64,000 nt of DNA from Campylorhamphus procurvoides (GCA_013396655.1 WBMV01004769.1:1-64000); one strand, 5' to 3'. Shown: positions 24,563-38,998, counted from the stretch's first letter. Notes: generated by a model from the letters alone, not told the origin. A program made the numbers and translations.

Positions 24563-27500
24563 AACTTCCATTTCAAAACAGACGTAGTTGTTGATCTTAA
24601 GTGAATCACTGAATTCAAGGCTAAGGAACTGAAATACAACTAGAATCTACTGATCCAACTGTGGCTGTACAGATTATAGAAATATTGCAGTCAATACAGC
24701 AACACAGTATTATAATAATACTTCACCACCACAGCTGTAAGTAAGCAGATAAATAGAGACTGTCCTCACCTGCTACCTCCCATGTTTAGAACTGGTAATC
24801 TATGAGAATTTAGAAAAGACCATATAGAATGCCTGAACATTTTATTCTTTTATCCATTGAACTTTAGAATCAAAAACTGAAAAAGAAGAAAAAATATTAT
24901 ATTCTCTACTTATTTGGAAGGATAAAAAAGAAGAAGAAATGATGGCTCAAATTCTGGTCAAATTAAAACATTTTTTGGTTCCACTTTATTTCCTAGTATA
25001 GTGGTGCTGACTGTTAATTCTTACTCTTTTACAAAAATCTAGTGTTTTTTAAGCCATAATCAATATTCCAGTATTTAAATTGCCTGACAGTAAACCTGAA
25101 GATACCCCTTGGGATTATTCTGTTCAAGGCAAAATGGAGAATGCTGTGGAGCTGGATCAGATTACCTGAGTTTTCAGAAAAAAAATATTGTATTTCACAC
25201 ATTTGCAAGAGGAAAACAATTTAATTGTTCACTTATAAAACTGATTAAATACTCCACAATTCCACCATGTGATTTTAGATTCTTTTCTATAGTGATAGAA
25301 TGTATGTTATGGAGGATGAAGACAAAGCAGAACATTTAACAAGTGTCTTGCGACTTTACCCTAGCAGATTAATCAGTGAAGCAGTAAGATGCTCTGCAAA
25401 AAAAATTGACACAAAACCCATTTTGTCATTCTTTCCCAAGGTGAGGTTATTGTTTGCATACAGCTAAGATCAGAAAACTAAATTGTTTTTCTGGAGTAGT
25501 TTTTTAAAATAACAATTAGTCTTGGTTTATGCCAGGGAATGAAAAGGATATGGCCCCTAGTTAGTTGGGTTTGGATTTTTTTTCCACTGCAATGCTTATT
25601 CAACAGCTGTTTAAGAAAATAACTTGCCTCTAAAGCTGAACTTTACTGATAACACAGTGCTTAGTTCTATTGTATAGAATAAAAGTGTTGTGATATTGAA
25701 TGAACATGAAGGTGCTTAGAGTGGCATTCTTTCCAATTACTTGTAAAACTGACTTTATCCACAGATTTATCATTCTCTGCTTACAAAAAAGGATCACCTG
25801 AGCGGTAAATGAATCTGGCACTTAAATATTCTGAATTAACATGCAGAAGCACAGAAATTTCTTCTGAAAGTAAAGGGATAAATGCAACATAAGGACTACA
25901 TATTTTTATGTGAAAATATGATCTGTTTTGTGAACATTCATGATCAAATGCAATAACATTTTATTCCCATCTTTGTGGTTCAATGTGCCATATTGTCATG
26001 CTTGCTTCTAGTGAAGTAATTAAAAGAAAAGTTTCAGCAGAAAGTATCAGAAGTGCCTTTTGTTCTTTTGGAGAATTAGCAAAAGTCTATGTGGAGGAAA
26101 CACCTGTAGCTCAGGTATCATAGACTACTGTATGTGACAAACATAGTTTTATCTTGACAAAATTCCTGGAAAGATAAGCACAGAATACAAAGAGCTATAT
26201 GGGTAAATAGCTGATGACTTAGAGTACACTCACTTCTAGTTATGAAAAAGTTCTGACAAAATCTTACTCATTAAAATAGTCACAGGTTGTTACATGAGTT
26301 GAAACATAACTGATGATGTACTGCATGTGGGAAATTCTATGTGCAAAACAGACTTCTCTCTCTCAAAGAATACAAGGAGTCTATTAAACTGGAATAAAAT
26401 TATTGTCCTTAATATTCCATTTTATAATTTGCTTTTGTTCTCCATATTCCCGACTGAGATAACCTTTCTACTACTACCCTGTATTTGGCTTAATAGTTTT
26501 CTGTGACACAAGATGCTTCTCTGTGATGTGTCCACAGGCTGAGTAGTATGAGATTTTGGACAATGGTATTCCCCTTTATGAATTAAACTAAAATAAAACC
26601 CCAAACCAGTTTCAGTTGGGGAAAAAAACCAAACATTCGAAGTAGTTTTTCTTTGCCTTAAGGCCTTCATTATCTCTCCCTAGGTCGTACCAATTGACCC
26701 ACCTTACCAGGTTTTCAATAATGCTCCACAATTCCTACTCAGTCCTTTTCCAAATTGTTTCTGTGATGCATTTGTTCATGAGCTTGTAAGTCAACACAAT
26801 ATTATGTAGGTGAGAAAAAAATAAATGAATCAATCAGAAAAATCCTTTGGATGCAATCATGGCACAGCTGTGGGAAAAGGCATCAGTAAGGAAGTACCTG
26901 ATAGTTTACAGGCCTGTACAAAAAGGTAGGAGTTGCTCACTAAAATGGCTTATAAGGAGAAAAGGTAAAGGAATAAAAGATCCAGCAGTACGTGTTTAGA
27001 GAGATTCTAAAATACTAGAGAATCAAGAGAGGAAAAAAAGAATGCTAAAGGAGTTAAGAATAAAATTTTCATGTAAGCATTGGTCCTTTGGCTTAAGATT
27101 TAAAATGCTTCTTGTATATAATTTTATATCACTTATTATAAAACTGCTATGAAAATCCATTCTTTCTGCTGTGCTCTCCCAGCCTGCAAGTAGTACTGAT
27201 CCCACTGCTTCCATTAACAGAGAAAATATGAATTTGTCCCTGTAAAATGATTGTTAACATCAGTGTGTAAGAGGTAGGAGTACTCTACATAAAGAAAAGG
27301 TAAGAACTAGAATGTGGGTTGTTTAAAATGGTTATTTACCTGTCCCAAAACAAAGGTTTTATGCTTCTAGAGCTCTATTGCCAGTTAAGGATTTAGTTAA
27401 AAAAAACCCTAAAAACTAAGTTCATTCTATCTGTGGGTGTGAAAAACATTTCACTCCTTCATAATTAATATTGCATAAATGTTTCTATAATAGGTGACTG

Positions 27501-30314
27501 GTTACATAAATGGTACAATAATGACACTTGATTTTTTTATTTGCTATTTTTTACAATTTTTGTCTTTTCCTGGAATACAGAAAAAGAAACATAAATTCAT
27601 AATTTGAAAACTAGGTATATTCACTTACAATTATAAAAAGGAAGTAAAAAAGATGGGCCTTAGTTTAATAAGTGGTTTGTATTTCATTTCACAACATAAA
27701 TAGTAAAATATAAATGAAATGTATCTAGAAAATTGTATAGGGAAAGATTAACATGAAGGAAAAAGTAACTCGAAATGCAAAAAGAACTAAGAAAATGGAT
27801 ATAAGGAGAGATATATCAACAGCTTGTAGAGCATAGAAAGATTGAAATCAGGTTTGTTTTTAAAAAAAATAGATCAGAGTTTTGAGTGAGTACTGAAAAT
27901 CCATTCAACTTGGCCTGAAAGTAAGACAATTTTTGACTTTTTAAGTCTTTCTAATTTTCTTCCATACTGATGTACTTTAGCAATGTTTCATTTGCCAAAA
28001 CTATTGAGCAGCTACTATCCCATAAAACCAGTGATGCATATAACCTTTGAAAGTAAGCCCATTTTTTATACAGGAATTTCAATAAAACTTATGGATTTTT
28101 GCCATTAGGCAATCCAGATTAAAGGCTTGGGCACACGTAAATTTTTTTTTTCATATAAATCATTACAATTTGCAAAGATATTTATAGAAATATAAAGCCA
28201 AACTTTCAATCACTGAGAACTAACTGCATATATTCACAAAATATGCATGTCATAAATTTATCTTAACATGCACAAAGAACAGCGTGGTTCAGTTTCTCCA
28301 AGCATATTGGCTATGTTAATACAGTTGTGAATGCTCACGTAGATATCGTATGAGTTGGTTTTGTGAATGACTGAGACAGATGTCTGCAAATGAATGACTA
28401 CAGTTATCATAATTTTTGGAGGGAATAGTATCCTATTTTGCAACCTGAAAGCTTCATTTTTGTATTCAACTTACACTGAATAAAAGGTTGACCCAAAAAA
28501 CAGCAACATCCATGTTCAAAGTGGAAAAAAAAAAAAAAAGTAACTCATAATTGCTTTTGTGATATCTATCTAGTGGAACTTGAACAAATCACGTATTTGA
28601 CCTTCTGCTTTGGTAAAGAAACAGATATACATTACACTAATTTAAAACTCTTGGGATCATTTAGGAGAAGTACTCATAAAGCTCAGCCCAAACTTAGCAT
28701 AAACTTTAATTAATTTCAATCAATGGAGAGGAGTCTAATTTAAAGTAATTTTCTTTCTAACTTTTAGATTTTTATAAGATTTGATGGTACATTTAATATA
28801 ACTGTTAAGAAAGACAGGTTTCTCCACAGGTTTACATGACTCTTCATAAATAAGCTTTCTAAAATGGGTGACCTGGCTTGCCCCAAGTCTATTATGAATG
28901 AGTCAATTGCTGTCCCAGCATACAACAAGCCAGTGGAAGTGCCTGATTTGCCAGAGGCAATGGAGACAACCAGCATATTCTGGCTACCCAAATTCACCCA
29001 CTTTTAAACCCATTTGTAACTATTCCAGATGTGTTCTGGAAGAAGGTGTCTCTTTCCAGTGAGCATCATGGAAGCCCAGCCTCACTAGGTTAAATTTATA
29101 AACACGTGTCTGAGACTCTGCTAGAGCCAGTTCCTCTAGAATAGAGCATAGTGTGATGTAAGGCTATAACTTTAAGGGCCCCACTATCTTCTCTTTTCCT
29201 ACTTCTTTCTGTCTTTTTTATGAATAAAAAAGCTATTATTAAAAAAATTAGAGTTTTCAATAATTGTCTGGAGCTCCATGTGAAGAGTTAAAAAATGATA
29301 ACAAAAGCAGAAAACAAAAAGAAAAACATGAAATTAGTAGCATTCATTTCAGGAACATTTAGCTATTTCACAACTTGACCTCATCATACTGATAAAGTAC
29401 ATTATATATCAAGGTCACTTTAAAATAGGGCAACAATAAACACCAAGAATAACTAGAGGAAACTGCATCATTTCTTTTCATATTTACCCTATGTTTATTA
29501 GTGAAGATAAATTAATTTTATATTAATATTATGCATCCTTATGATGAATAGGAGTTGCACTATTATGAATCAAAATTAAAATTAGAAATGTGTAGAAACA
29601 CAAATCAAGGCTGGAAGAGATACTGCCATCTAGTGAGGTCATACAAAGCTAATCAGATCATACATCAGAAAAATTCTTAGTGAAGTTATAGAGAAATAAA
29701 CACAATTATCAAAGAAGAGCTAGTGCATTAAACTGCGAGTGACCCTTAGCTTGTCGGGCTGATTTTCTTATCCATTTAAAAATAATCTATCAATGATATT
29801 GAGCTTCAGTAGGAGATAGAACTGCTTTTATAGAGATAGGCATATATCTCTAAGAAACTGTAACATTCTCTTAGAAAAAAATGTGTTATTGAACATAATT
29901 ATAGTTATGTTTTCTACAACAAAATCAGGCAAATATAAAAGAAAATTAATGAGGCTAAACTAATATAAACTAAATGCAATTGCTTCACCGTTGGCTCTGA
30001 ACTTCAGCATCTGTGCTGCTCTGCTTTGTTGTTCTTACATTATTGCACAGAAACAATGCTGAAGTGATCATCGGGATATATCTGTTAATCTGCCTCCACT
30101 CCAGGGCAAGTTTTTTTTCTGCTACACTGTAAAAAGAAAGCATGGATGAGCTGTCAACCAGAACTCTCTTTTTCTCTTTACAAAAATAAAATTTTAGTGA
30201 TCTCAGGTAATGCTACATGGTGCTGGCAAGTATTTCCTGTTTAAAACCTGTACCCTGATTGATCTAGTATTACATTTCTAATGAGTTCACTACCTGAATA
30301 ATAATATTTTTTTT
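24563..30314. other. AT-rich unassigned DNA
   Basis: No gene or transposon was recognised over 5.7 kb. A 17-base A run lies at about 28522-28538. A less AT-rich stretch at about 28860-29060 contains a short minus-strand frame (77 codons) with no motif that I recognise. Confidence 0.55.
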
Positions 30315-30390
30315 AGTTTTAATTGCTTCACTGATGGTGAATGCAATGCATACATACAATTTGTTCACCATTAGTGAAGCAACTAAAACT
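30315..30390. repeat. 27-bp-arm inverted repeat (hairpin)
   Basis: The left arm (30315-30341) and right arm (30364-30390) pair at 25 of 27 positions around a 22-base loop (30342-30363). The two imperfect pairs are A-C and G-T, so one becomes a G-U wobble in RNA from either strand. Size and shape resemble a microRNA precursor or a very short palindromic transposon. No terminal duplication or transcription evidence is visible. Confidence 0.85.
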
Positions 30391-32514
30391 CTAATATAGT
30401 TCTAAGATCATTCTTTGATGAAATAAGATACAGAACTCATTAGGAGTATTGCACTAGAACAAGAGAGAATTCATTCTATGAAAGTAATATAACTACTGAA
30501 AGAGTTAAATACTATACACCTGGGAAAGGAAAGCACTTAAGATCAAAATTAGCTAGAGAAAAGCAAGGATGTCTAGAGAAAAAAAATATGCTGAACAATA
30601 GGATAGTTTTTAGATATTATTTTATGTGTAATAGGAAAATAGGAGAAAAAATGAAACAAGGCACAAGGAGTGAGGGAATAAATATTGATATTGCAGCAGC
30701 AATTGACTTGACATCATAATCTCTTGTCAAGCTGCATGGTGTCTCTTGCTCTTGCATTGAAATACTGTAGCTCCAAATGTCATCCTAATTATACTGGTGG
30801 AGCAAAGTGTCCTTAGGGAAATATGAAGTGGAAATAAACAAACACATTCTTCCCATGCTGTGGGAAGTGCACTTATGCTTCCATTTTAGTATCAAGGAAT
30901 TTCATGTTCCATTTGGATCTAAAACATTAGCTATTGCTTGTTTATTTGGCTGCTTTTTTCTTTATTATACACTATTGATATTTACATCTGTGATGATGAT
31001 CTTTCTCTGAAAGGAAAAAATTTGCTATTTTTCCAAATCTATGTTCTAAGCAAAATATATTCTTATTTAGTGTCAGATGAATTACTAAAACAAAAGCACA
31101 CTTCATTATAATTGTCAGATTTTTTTAATTGATTTTCTCTAGAATATGGTGCCCTGTTTTCATAAGACCAATATATTCTTCTTTTTTTTCTTCACAGGAT
31201 GTTTGTGAAGTATATGATCTACTCTTTCAAACAGATAAAGAATAGAGGCCCAGAAACAAAAAGGCCAGAACTTCAGAATACAGACATTGCTACTTTTTAC
31301 CAATAGGAGACAAACACTGCTATTCCGCTTGGAATGAGAGCAGACATATACAGAGATAAATAGAAGTCTAAAAGGACCCATTTTCAGACAAGCGCAGTGC
31401 TATAAAACCAAGCTATATTTCACCTTTAGAGAAAAAGAAAAAGCAGTAGCCAGACAAATAGAAGCACAGCAGTAGTAGCAGTAGTAGTAGCAGCAACAGC
31501 ACCAGGAGTAGCAGTAGTAATAGCAGCAGTAATAGTAGGCAGTTGTGACTTAAGATATCTTCTGGATTGGCTCTTCCTTGATTGGAAAGACTTGCAGTGA
31601 TATAGAAGGTCACCTGAGAAGATGCTATCTCCATGTATCAAAATTATTTCTTTAGTGGAAAAGTTGAGAATAAATGAAAGGTTTGGCTTGGAGTGAGGGG
31701 ATGTACAACATGGCTGTACATGGTTTGGAACAATATTTTTCCCACTAAATCTCCTCAATAATAAGAAACATTTTCAGATGGTGGCATTAACTTCATGGAT
31801 GTGCAGACCTAGGCTTCTTGAATTTATTGTGTTGGTAGGCTCTATTTCTGTCTTATGAGTTACACCCTCACTCCCTTCAAGGTTTATCAGACCAGGTATA
31901 ATGCAAAGAATTTTTATTTTTCTTTGACTTCTCTGACACAGCCTCAAATCAAAGTTTATGCTTTACAGTTCTGCTTTGTTTCAGTCTTCTGTTAGCGTTA
32001 ATAGAATACCCAAAATCAGAAGCTTGTGTGTTGAAAAATATGTCAAATGTAAACCTTAAACCCATTAGTACACAACAAAATGATTAGTTTAGAAGCCAAT
32101 AAACAAAAGCCTAGTTCAGAAAGTTTTTAACTATGTCTAAGAAAAATATTGATACAATGATATATTAGAAGATTAAAATTGAAAGCAACAAATAACTTCT
32201 TACTTCACTGGTAATAAACTATTGACAGTGGTATATAATGGTATACTGTTACATAACTGATATATTAAATTTTATATATATTTGTATAGGTATGTTCACA
32301 TATACCCAATGTAAGATGCATTACATAATATATTGTAGAACATATAAGTCACATGTATTATCCAGTATAACATTTTTGAATCCTAAATATTTACAGACTT
32401 TAAGATAATTGTGCTTAAGCTAATTGTATTTAATACATGATGTGGTTCTTAAAAAAAAAAAGCCACAAAACAAAATGAAAATCTTATCACCTTTCTATCA
32501 AAGATGTTAAGAGT
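30391..32514. other. AT-rich unassigned DNA
   Basis: No gene was seen. A CAG/TAG trinucleotide tract at 31465-31541 gives a poly-leucine frame on the minus strand, which is an artefact of the repeat. Confidence 0.6.
31465..31541. repeat. Imperfect CAG/TAG trinucleotide repeat
   Basis: Alternating AGC, AGT and AAT-type triplets run for about 75 bp with interruptions (CAACAGCACCAGG). The minus-strand reading gives a run of leucines, which should not be taken as protein. Confidence 0.9.
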
Positions 32515-32629
32515 TCCCATTCCTGGAGGTTTTCAAGATGTGGCCAGAGAAGGTGCTAGATAATCTCATTTCCAGTCTCTTTTCCACAGAAGGCTCACTT
32601 CAAACCTGACCTGTTCTATAATTCTATGA
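32515..32629 (+). mobile_element. CR1 3' terminal fragment
   Basis: In sense orientation: 'ttcctggaggttttcaagatgtggcc', 'aaggtgctagataatctcat', then 'acctgacctgttctataattctatga'. The final ATTCTATG-type units are the characteristic CR1 3' end. About 115 bp are left. Confidence 0.88.
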
Positions 32630-34974
32630 AAAGATAGGAACTGTAACTGGGATGGTCAGATGAGTGATTTGCAGAGATTCTGGACACTGTTAATGGAGGG
32701 GATTGTACCACTGTGACTGTGGAGTGGTGGGTCTATGGCCTCCTTGTGTAGCAGTCATGGAATATGGAAAACATTTAAACTGAAAGTTAACTTTCCAAAA
32801 TTGAAATAGCTACTAAATAGTAGCTCTTATCATTCTAAGCAGACGTTTGTAAATCAGCCCTCAGCCTCACTCCTCTTCCAAGTGGAATATTTACTTTTAA
32901 ATGGAAATACTATCTCTACCACAGAATCAAAATTCTAACAGGTTAGAATTTGCTGAAGAGTACACAGATGCTCAACCTCCCTGAATAAAGACAGCTACTG
33001 GAAGAGAGGAAATCAGTAAGATGCCATCTCAACAAGGTTGCTGAATGCTTCTTGTGGCCTTATTGTTTCTTTAACACCTCATTGAAAGGAAATCTCTTAC
33101 AGAATGTTGTGGAGGACCAGACTTAATCATCTTTTGTACTGAGGGGTTGTGACAAATGTACATAAGTAGGGTAATCTGAATATTTAATATTGGCCAAATG
33201 ATGGCACTCTGGAGCTAATGATTTAAAACAATGATCCCATTTACAGCAGATAAAAGGTATTTAAGTAAAATGCAGTTATCATTTGTTTCACAGTTGATTT
33301 GAGCACACTGATGAAATGAATGTTTTAGGCTGTGAGAAAAAAATAATAATGAAAAAGCAGCAAAAGTCCTTAAACTTTCAACAGTGGGACAAAGGGTTTC
33401 AACTTTGAGACAAAGGAGAGAGGTCATGGCAGAAGTCTGTGTTGCCAAAGTGATTGCATGTTTTCCACTCTCATGTTTACTGCACCACTATAAGCTCTTC
33501 AAAAATTATAATGAAAATAATACCCCTGGAGGTAATTGCAGCAGGGAATTCTGCAGTTGACTGACTACACCCCCTGTCATGGGACAATGAGGTAATCTTT
33601 CATACTTCTCTCCTGCCAGATAACAGAACAAAAACAGGGAACAATTTTTGCCAACATGCCTGTATGTGACAGTAATTGTTGCTCTCAGCAGAGTAGGTAA
33701 AGTCAGTAAATTGACATTAATTTTATAACATTTTCAACAGTTACCTCTGAGTCCTGTACATGTGTCTCATTAAAGTAGGTCCATTGAAGACAACTGGATT
33801 ACACAACAACAGTTAAAATTAGTGGGAATCAAGGTAACTCCCATGTAATCCTACTGAGCAAGGTTTATTCTTTTGTTTGAAAATGTGATATGACCCCGCA
33901 GGGTCTTTTTGATTTTATGATTCTTTTAATTCTATAGATATTAGAAATTATTGTAGATCTAATGTATTAGTAATGTAACTTTGGTAGNATACTACCCCTA
34001 CTGAATGAATGTCCCTGAGGTCCTCTCACATAATTTTCATATGTGATTTTACCTGGAGAGTCATCACCTTCCTTTCTTTGTAATCCTTACATCTTCATAT
34101 ATTTTGAACTCAGCACAAAATGACCTCTTTCAGAGAATCTAAGTTGCCAAGATTACAAATATTATATGCTATTTAAGTACATTATAATTCTTTCAGACAT
34201 ACACACTTGGAGAAAGAACTTTTCAAAATTCTGCATAATCATAACAGACATAAGAAGCATTTCCCAATAGAGAAATCTGTGTTGATTTAGTCTAAAAGCT
34301 TGATTGGAAAATATTTTATACAAAAAAGAAAGTTTGCTTGGCTAGTATAATAAGTTTCTGCTTCCTGTATGTGTGATTTCTAAAAAGTCAGAAAAGACCA
34401 TAGAAAGTCAGGATGAAATGACGAGAGGTATAAGGAACTTAAATGGAGACAGAGCACTGCAGATGAAAGACAGCACTTAAAATATCTTGAGATTTGAGTT
34501 TTGGGTAGGACAAAATAGAGACTGACACTAAAGCATCTGACATGCATAAATTAAACGTTACAGCATTTTTTCTTTTGAAGTTGCTTCTAATCTTCTCACT
34601 TGTTGCAGAAAAAGGAATGCTTTTAGACACCCCATTGCTTCATGGGTCCAACCACAGAAGGAAAGAGAGAGTGAGAGAGTAAGGTCATCACTGACAATTA
34701 GAGAGCATGTTTCTGGACTGAATTCTCTTACTATGAAAGAAATAGAAGAGCAGTCTCTCTGATGCCACCATGTGCTACCTTCTGATGAACAGTAATTTTG
34801 AAAGGGCTTTTCACTACACATATGTAGGTTAAAAAGGTTTGCAGTAAGTCCTCTGTGATAAATTTTATCCCTTAAAAATGTTTCATTAATTTATCTTCAG
34901 TATGTGAATACAGGAAGTTACCCACACATTTTACTATTTTACAGTAATGTATGCTTGGAACAAAGAAGGTTAAT
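32630..34974. other. AT-rich unassigned DNA with an n
   Basis: Nothing was recognised. A single unresolved n lies at 33988, with no obvious duplication around it. Confidence 0.6.
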
Positions 34975-35466
34975 GGTGTCCTGGGCTGCATTAGGCATCA
35001 ATGGCAGGTTGAGGTAGCTGATCTTTCACTTCTGATCAGCACTGCTGAGGCCACAGCAGGAGTAGCTTCCAGTCCTGGGCTCTGCAGTACAAGACAGATA
35101 TAGATGTCCTAGAGAGAGCCCAACAAATGTGATAAAGAGAAGGCTCATGGGGATCTTATTCATGTTTAGAGTGTGCAAAGTAGACAGAGCAAGGCTCTTT
35201 ACAGTGGTGTCCAGTGTCAGTCAGAGACAGTGGGAGCAAACCAAAAGATGTCTGAATAGTCTGAACATCAGGAAACTCTTTTTCACTATAAGGATGACTA
35301 AGCACTGGCACAAGTCACCCAGAGAACTGGTGGGACATCCAACCTTGAAGATATTCAAAAGTCACCAGGACACAGTCCTGGGCAGGTGGTCCTGTTTAAG
35401 CAGGACAGTTTGACTAGATAACCTCCAGACATCCCTTTCAACCTCATCCATTCAGGGATTTGATGG
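34975..35466 (+). mobile_element. CR1 retrotransposon, sense, internal deletion
   Basis: Sense-strand CR1 runs from 'gtcctgggctgcat' through 'gaggccacagcaggag' and 'tctgcagtacaag' to 'agagagagcccaac'. It then jumps near 35125 to 'gagaaggctcatggggatctt', losing roughly 90-110 bp that CR1 normally has. It continues 'gaacatcaggaaactctttttcac', 'agcactggcacaagtcacccagagaactgg' and 'gatattcaaaag', and ends near 'acctcatccattc'. A plus frame (35129-35413) still reads as the C-terminal end of the CR1 ORF2 protein (NIRKLFFT, HWHKSPRELV, IFKSHQDTVLG). Confidence 0.93.
35129..35413 (+). pseudogene. CR1 ORF2 C-terminal remnant
   Basis: An open frame of 94 codons resembles the C-terminal tail of CR1 reverse transcriptase, with the landmarks ARLFTVV, LNIRKLFFTIR, HWHKSPRELV and IFKSHQDTVLG. 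The polymerase core and endonuclease are absent. It is a fossil frame inside a truncated retrotransposon and not an independent gene. Confidence 0.75.
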
Positions 35467-38400
35467 TTTTCAATAGAAGTCTTAAAAGGAACAATAAAAA
35501 CTATAGGTCTTATCCCATTGATACTTCAGTTAAAAATGTCTAAAATTCATCAGATTTCCAGACATAAATCTAATCTATAAAGCCATAATTAGATTTCCAT
35601 CCAATGGATTAAATATTATAAATTATCTGCGTAGGAAAAGATACATATATTTTCTGTTCTTTTGACATAAAACAGGAGGATTCTATTCTACTTGAGTTTT
35701 TTAGACACTATACTAAATGCAATGTTGTGAAAAATGAAAAAAAAAATATGTATGTGTGCATGTGTTTGAATATTTATACCATATATACATATCATCTCTC
35801 AGCAGACCAGTTAATTCAGGTAGCACACTTTATTTCACATTACTATTATGCAATTATATGGTGAGAAAAAGTATAACTTCACATTCTTTTCTATGCTTGT
35901 TCAGAAATTAGGTTCAATAGATCCTTTGAAATGAAGGTTTGATTATTTTATTTCAGACAACATTGAATTTTATTTTGTATGTTTCTAAATGAAGTTGTAG
36001 ATCATATATTTATGATGAATCTCGTATTTCCTAGTTTTATGGAGAAATAAAGACAATTTCAGCAAATGCAGCCCATTTTCAACTGAGCCTGAGTCTACAG
36101 AACAGTTGCAATGGGGTTTTTTGGGACTGGAAATCCCACAGAATTTTTAAAGAAACTACAACTTGTACAAGCATGAGAGCCATCATACAAAAGTGAAGAT
36201 TCCATCTCAGGAACTAATTAATATATAAACTTGTACTAGTCTCCTACTGTGCATCTTCATTTTAAACATTTGCTGCCATATTAACTAGACTAAAATAGCA
36301 TGTGCCTGTACCAGTAATGACTGGAACTGACCCTATGTATATCAATGTGTTCCAGACTAGTAGCCTACAAGTCCATGATGAGAGTCAGATTTATATCTTT
36401 GTGCTCTTATACAGGTACAGCAGAGAAGTCCTTCTAGCTCAAGTAAAGGACTTGTGCATGGTTGGCTTCTTGAAGCTGCACCATCCTCTAGCTGTCACAC
36501 TTGAAATGAGACTTTACTTATACATCACTGGGTCATTGAACTTTTATATCACTGGTATTTCACTTGATGCTACCCAGTGTTTGAAACATAATCAAAAGTT
36601 GTGAACAGCTATGAAAAAGAGAATAACACTGTGATCTCTCTATTTTTATTTGATAGATAGATAATAGATAGATAGATAGATAGATATTTTCAGTGTACTT
36701 TTTAAAGTAGATGTGAAGAACAAGAAATGAAGTAGATGTTTTTCCTTGAAATTATTCCCTCTTGAACAATAATATTTAGTCCACAGAATACCATAAATGT
36801 ATTAAATTATACCCCTGCAAATCTGTAAGGGAAATACAAATGCTGTGTTTATAGATTTATTATAAGTAGAATAAAATAAATTTACCCATGTCAAACAAAC
36901 ACAACTTGTTATCAAAATGAGGTGGTCCTACTCTCTTATTTTATCTCCTCTTAGCTGCACCCATTCATTTTGCTAGTGAGCCGGTTAAACTTACATGACT
37001 CAAATAAAATAACCAGAAAAAAATGTAAGCAGCTTTCTTTTTGGTTACTGTCGAATTGAAGTCTTGAGGAAACGGATTTCACATTCAAGAAGCTGAAAGG
37101 CGGCAAGGTGCTGAAAGAGCAAGAAATTAGTTTGGGTCGGCTGCTCCTAGGAGCAGGCCTTTTAAGACTGCAGCATATGATGGCTTGTATTATTTTTACT
37201 GAAGAGTTTAATTAATTATCTATATTATGTTAAATGAATCACATTCATGAAGGGATCACTGTGTCTCAAATCCTGACTTCCTCTCAGACCCAAATGTCCA
37301 GTTTTGAGATGTAGAGACACACCACTACCCATTCAGAAATCACAATCCCAAATTTGTCTCCTTTGTCATTTGTATCAAAAATGGAAATGTGTCATTCATT
37401 TTGACAAAGCTTGAAAAAGATCTTTCTTTTCTATAAAGTATCACTTCAAAAGTTGATGCTAAAATTTGTTTCTTTTTCTCCTTTTTTGGGCTTTCACCCC
37501 CAATATACTGGTAGCAAACTGTCCTTCCCTGGTTGTGGAAAAGTCTCATTCATTCAGCTGAAGTTCTGTTACTTTATGTAGACTAACAGTTAGCCATTTT
37601 GGGCTGGGTTACAGAATAGCATTTATGCCTCATTGTTAGTATGCGTTTTATCTGGATTTTAGTATTTTTTAATATGTTGCTTTTTTAAATGTTTCCAGTA
37701 TTTCACAGCAGGTAAGTGTAGAGTCAGAAGATCCAAACTGAGGCTTAAAAATTATAGACGTCTTATATATAAACATTATTTATAATCTGGAAATGTTTGA
37801 TAAAATTGAAAAAGCAGAGATAAATAAGCAGGGATAAAAAGAGGAAACAGAGACATTTCAAACAGGAGTGTTCCTTGTGGGACTTTGGTATCAGTTGCAA
37901 AGCAATATCAGGGAAGAAGGAGAAATAAAAAATTTCATAATCATTTTTATATTTAACACCTCAAAAAATTAAGATGTTTATTGTCTTTGTATATATAGTT
38001 TCCTTTTAAATTTTTCAAGAATTAGAAAAGCTATATATTGTAAGTAACATTGGAGTAGAATAAAGCTTTATCTGCTATACTTCAGAAAAGACAAAGCCTC
38101 TCAAAGCATGAAATGAACTATTGTCTACTTTTTATTTTATACTTATACTACTACATACATATGCTATGTTCCTGAACAACATCATTATTTGAAGGGAGAG
38201 CCAAGTATGGGGATTTTAGGACAAATCACAATTAGAGAAACAGGTGACCATTCAGGGTTTCAAACCTGTCTTCAATCTTTTCTATTCTAATCTTCTTCTT
38301 GACAAAGCCCTACAAATATTCACACACTGTAACCTTAAACACATCAATGTTAGTGAAGGGTGTCACTCCTCCCATTCATAAGCATTTGCCAGGCTAATGG

Positions 38401-38998
38401 TTAAATTCAATATGACAGGGGTCAGAGGGTTTTTTTTCAGAGCCTGTCAATAGCAATTTAAAATCAGTGTAGATGGTTAACACTTTTATTTCCTGAGGTA
38501 GCCAAAACTGTGTCTATCATCTAGAATGACTTTAACCTCAAAATCTGACAAGCGAATCCCTGTACTTTTGATGGTCTAATCAGCAACCTATTCAAAATGC
38601 CCAAAAAGTGACTCTTAGTCAAAAGGTTAACAGTGGTTTCTGTCTTTCAGACTCTTTGGATAAACTTTAGGAAATCTTGAGTTTATCAGCTCTGTTTGCA
38701 TTATCAATAAATCACATGCTGTAGCATTGTTTTGAAATGCCACCCAAATGGTCTGAAAATTGTATTTGGAAATATGAAAGAGCAGCCAGTTACAGAATTA
38801 GCTGAAAGGTCAGGAATAATTATCTTTTTTTATTATTATTATTAATAGATTCCTCAACAAGGTTAAAACAACAGACAGGAAGAAGGCAAAATACTTTGCA
38901 GAAACCAAATATAGTCAAACTACAAGCAGGTAAATAGCAACTAGGTGGGGCATGCCAAGAAATTAATCTATTTATTTGCAATTTGTGACTAATAAAAA
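35467..38998. other. AT-rich unassigned DNA
   Basis: No gene or transposon was recognised; it contains a GATA microsatellite at 36652-36686. Confidence 0.6.
36652..36686. repeat. (GATA)n microsatellite
   Basis: About eight GATA units with one interruption (ATAATAGATA). Confidence 0.9.

Noticed and set aside
31413..31758. Minus frames rich in leucine or in alanine and threonine
   Set aside because: Produced by the CAG/TAG trinucleotide tract.
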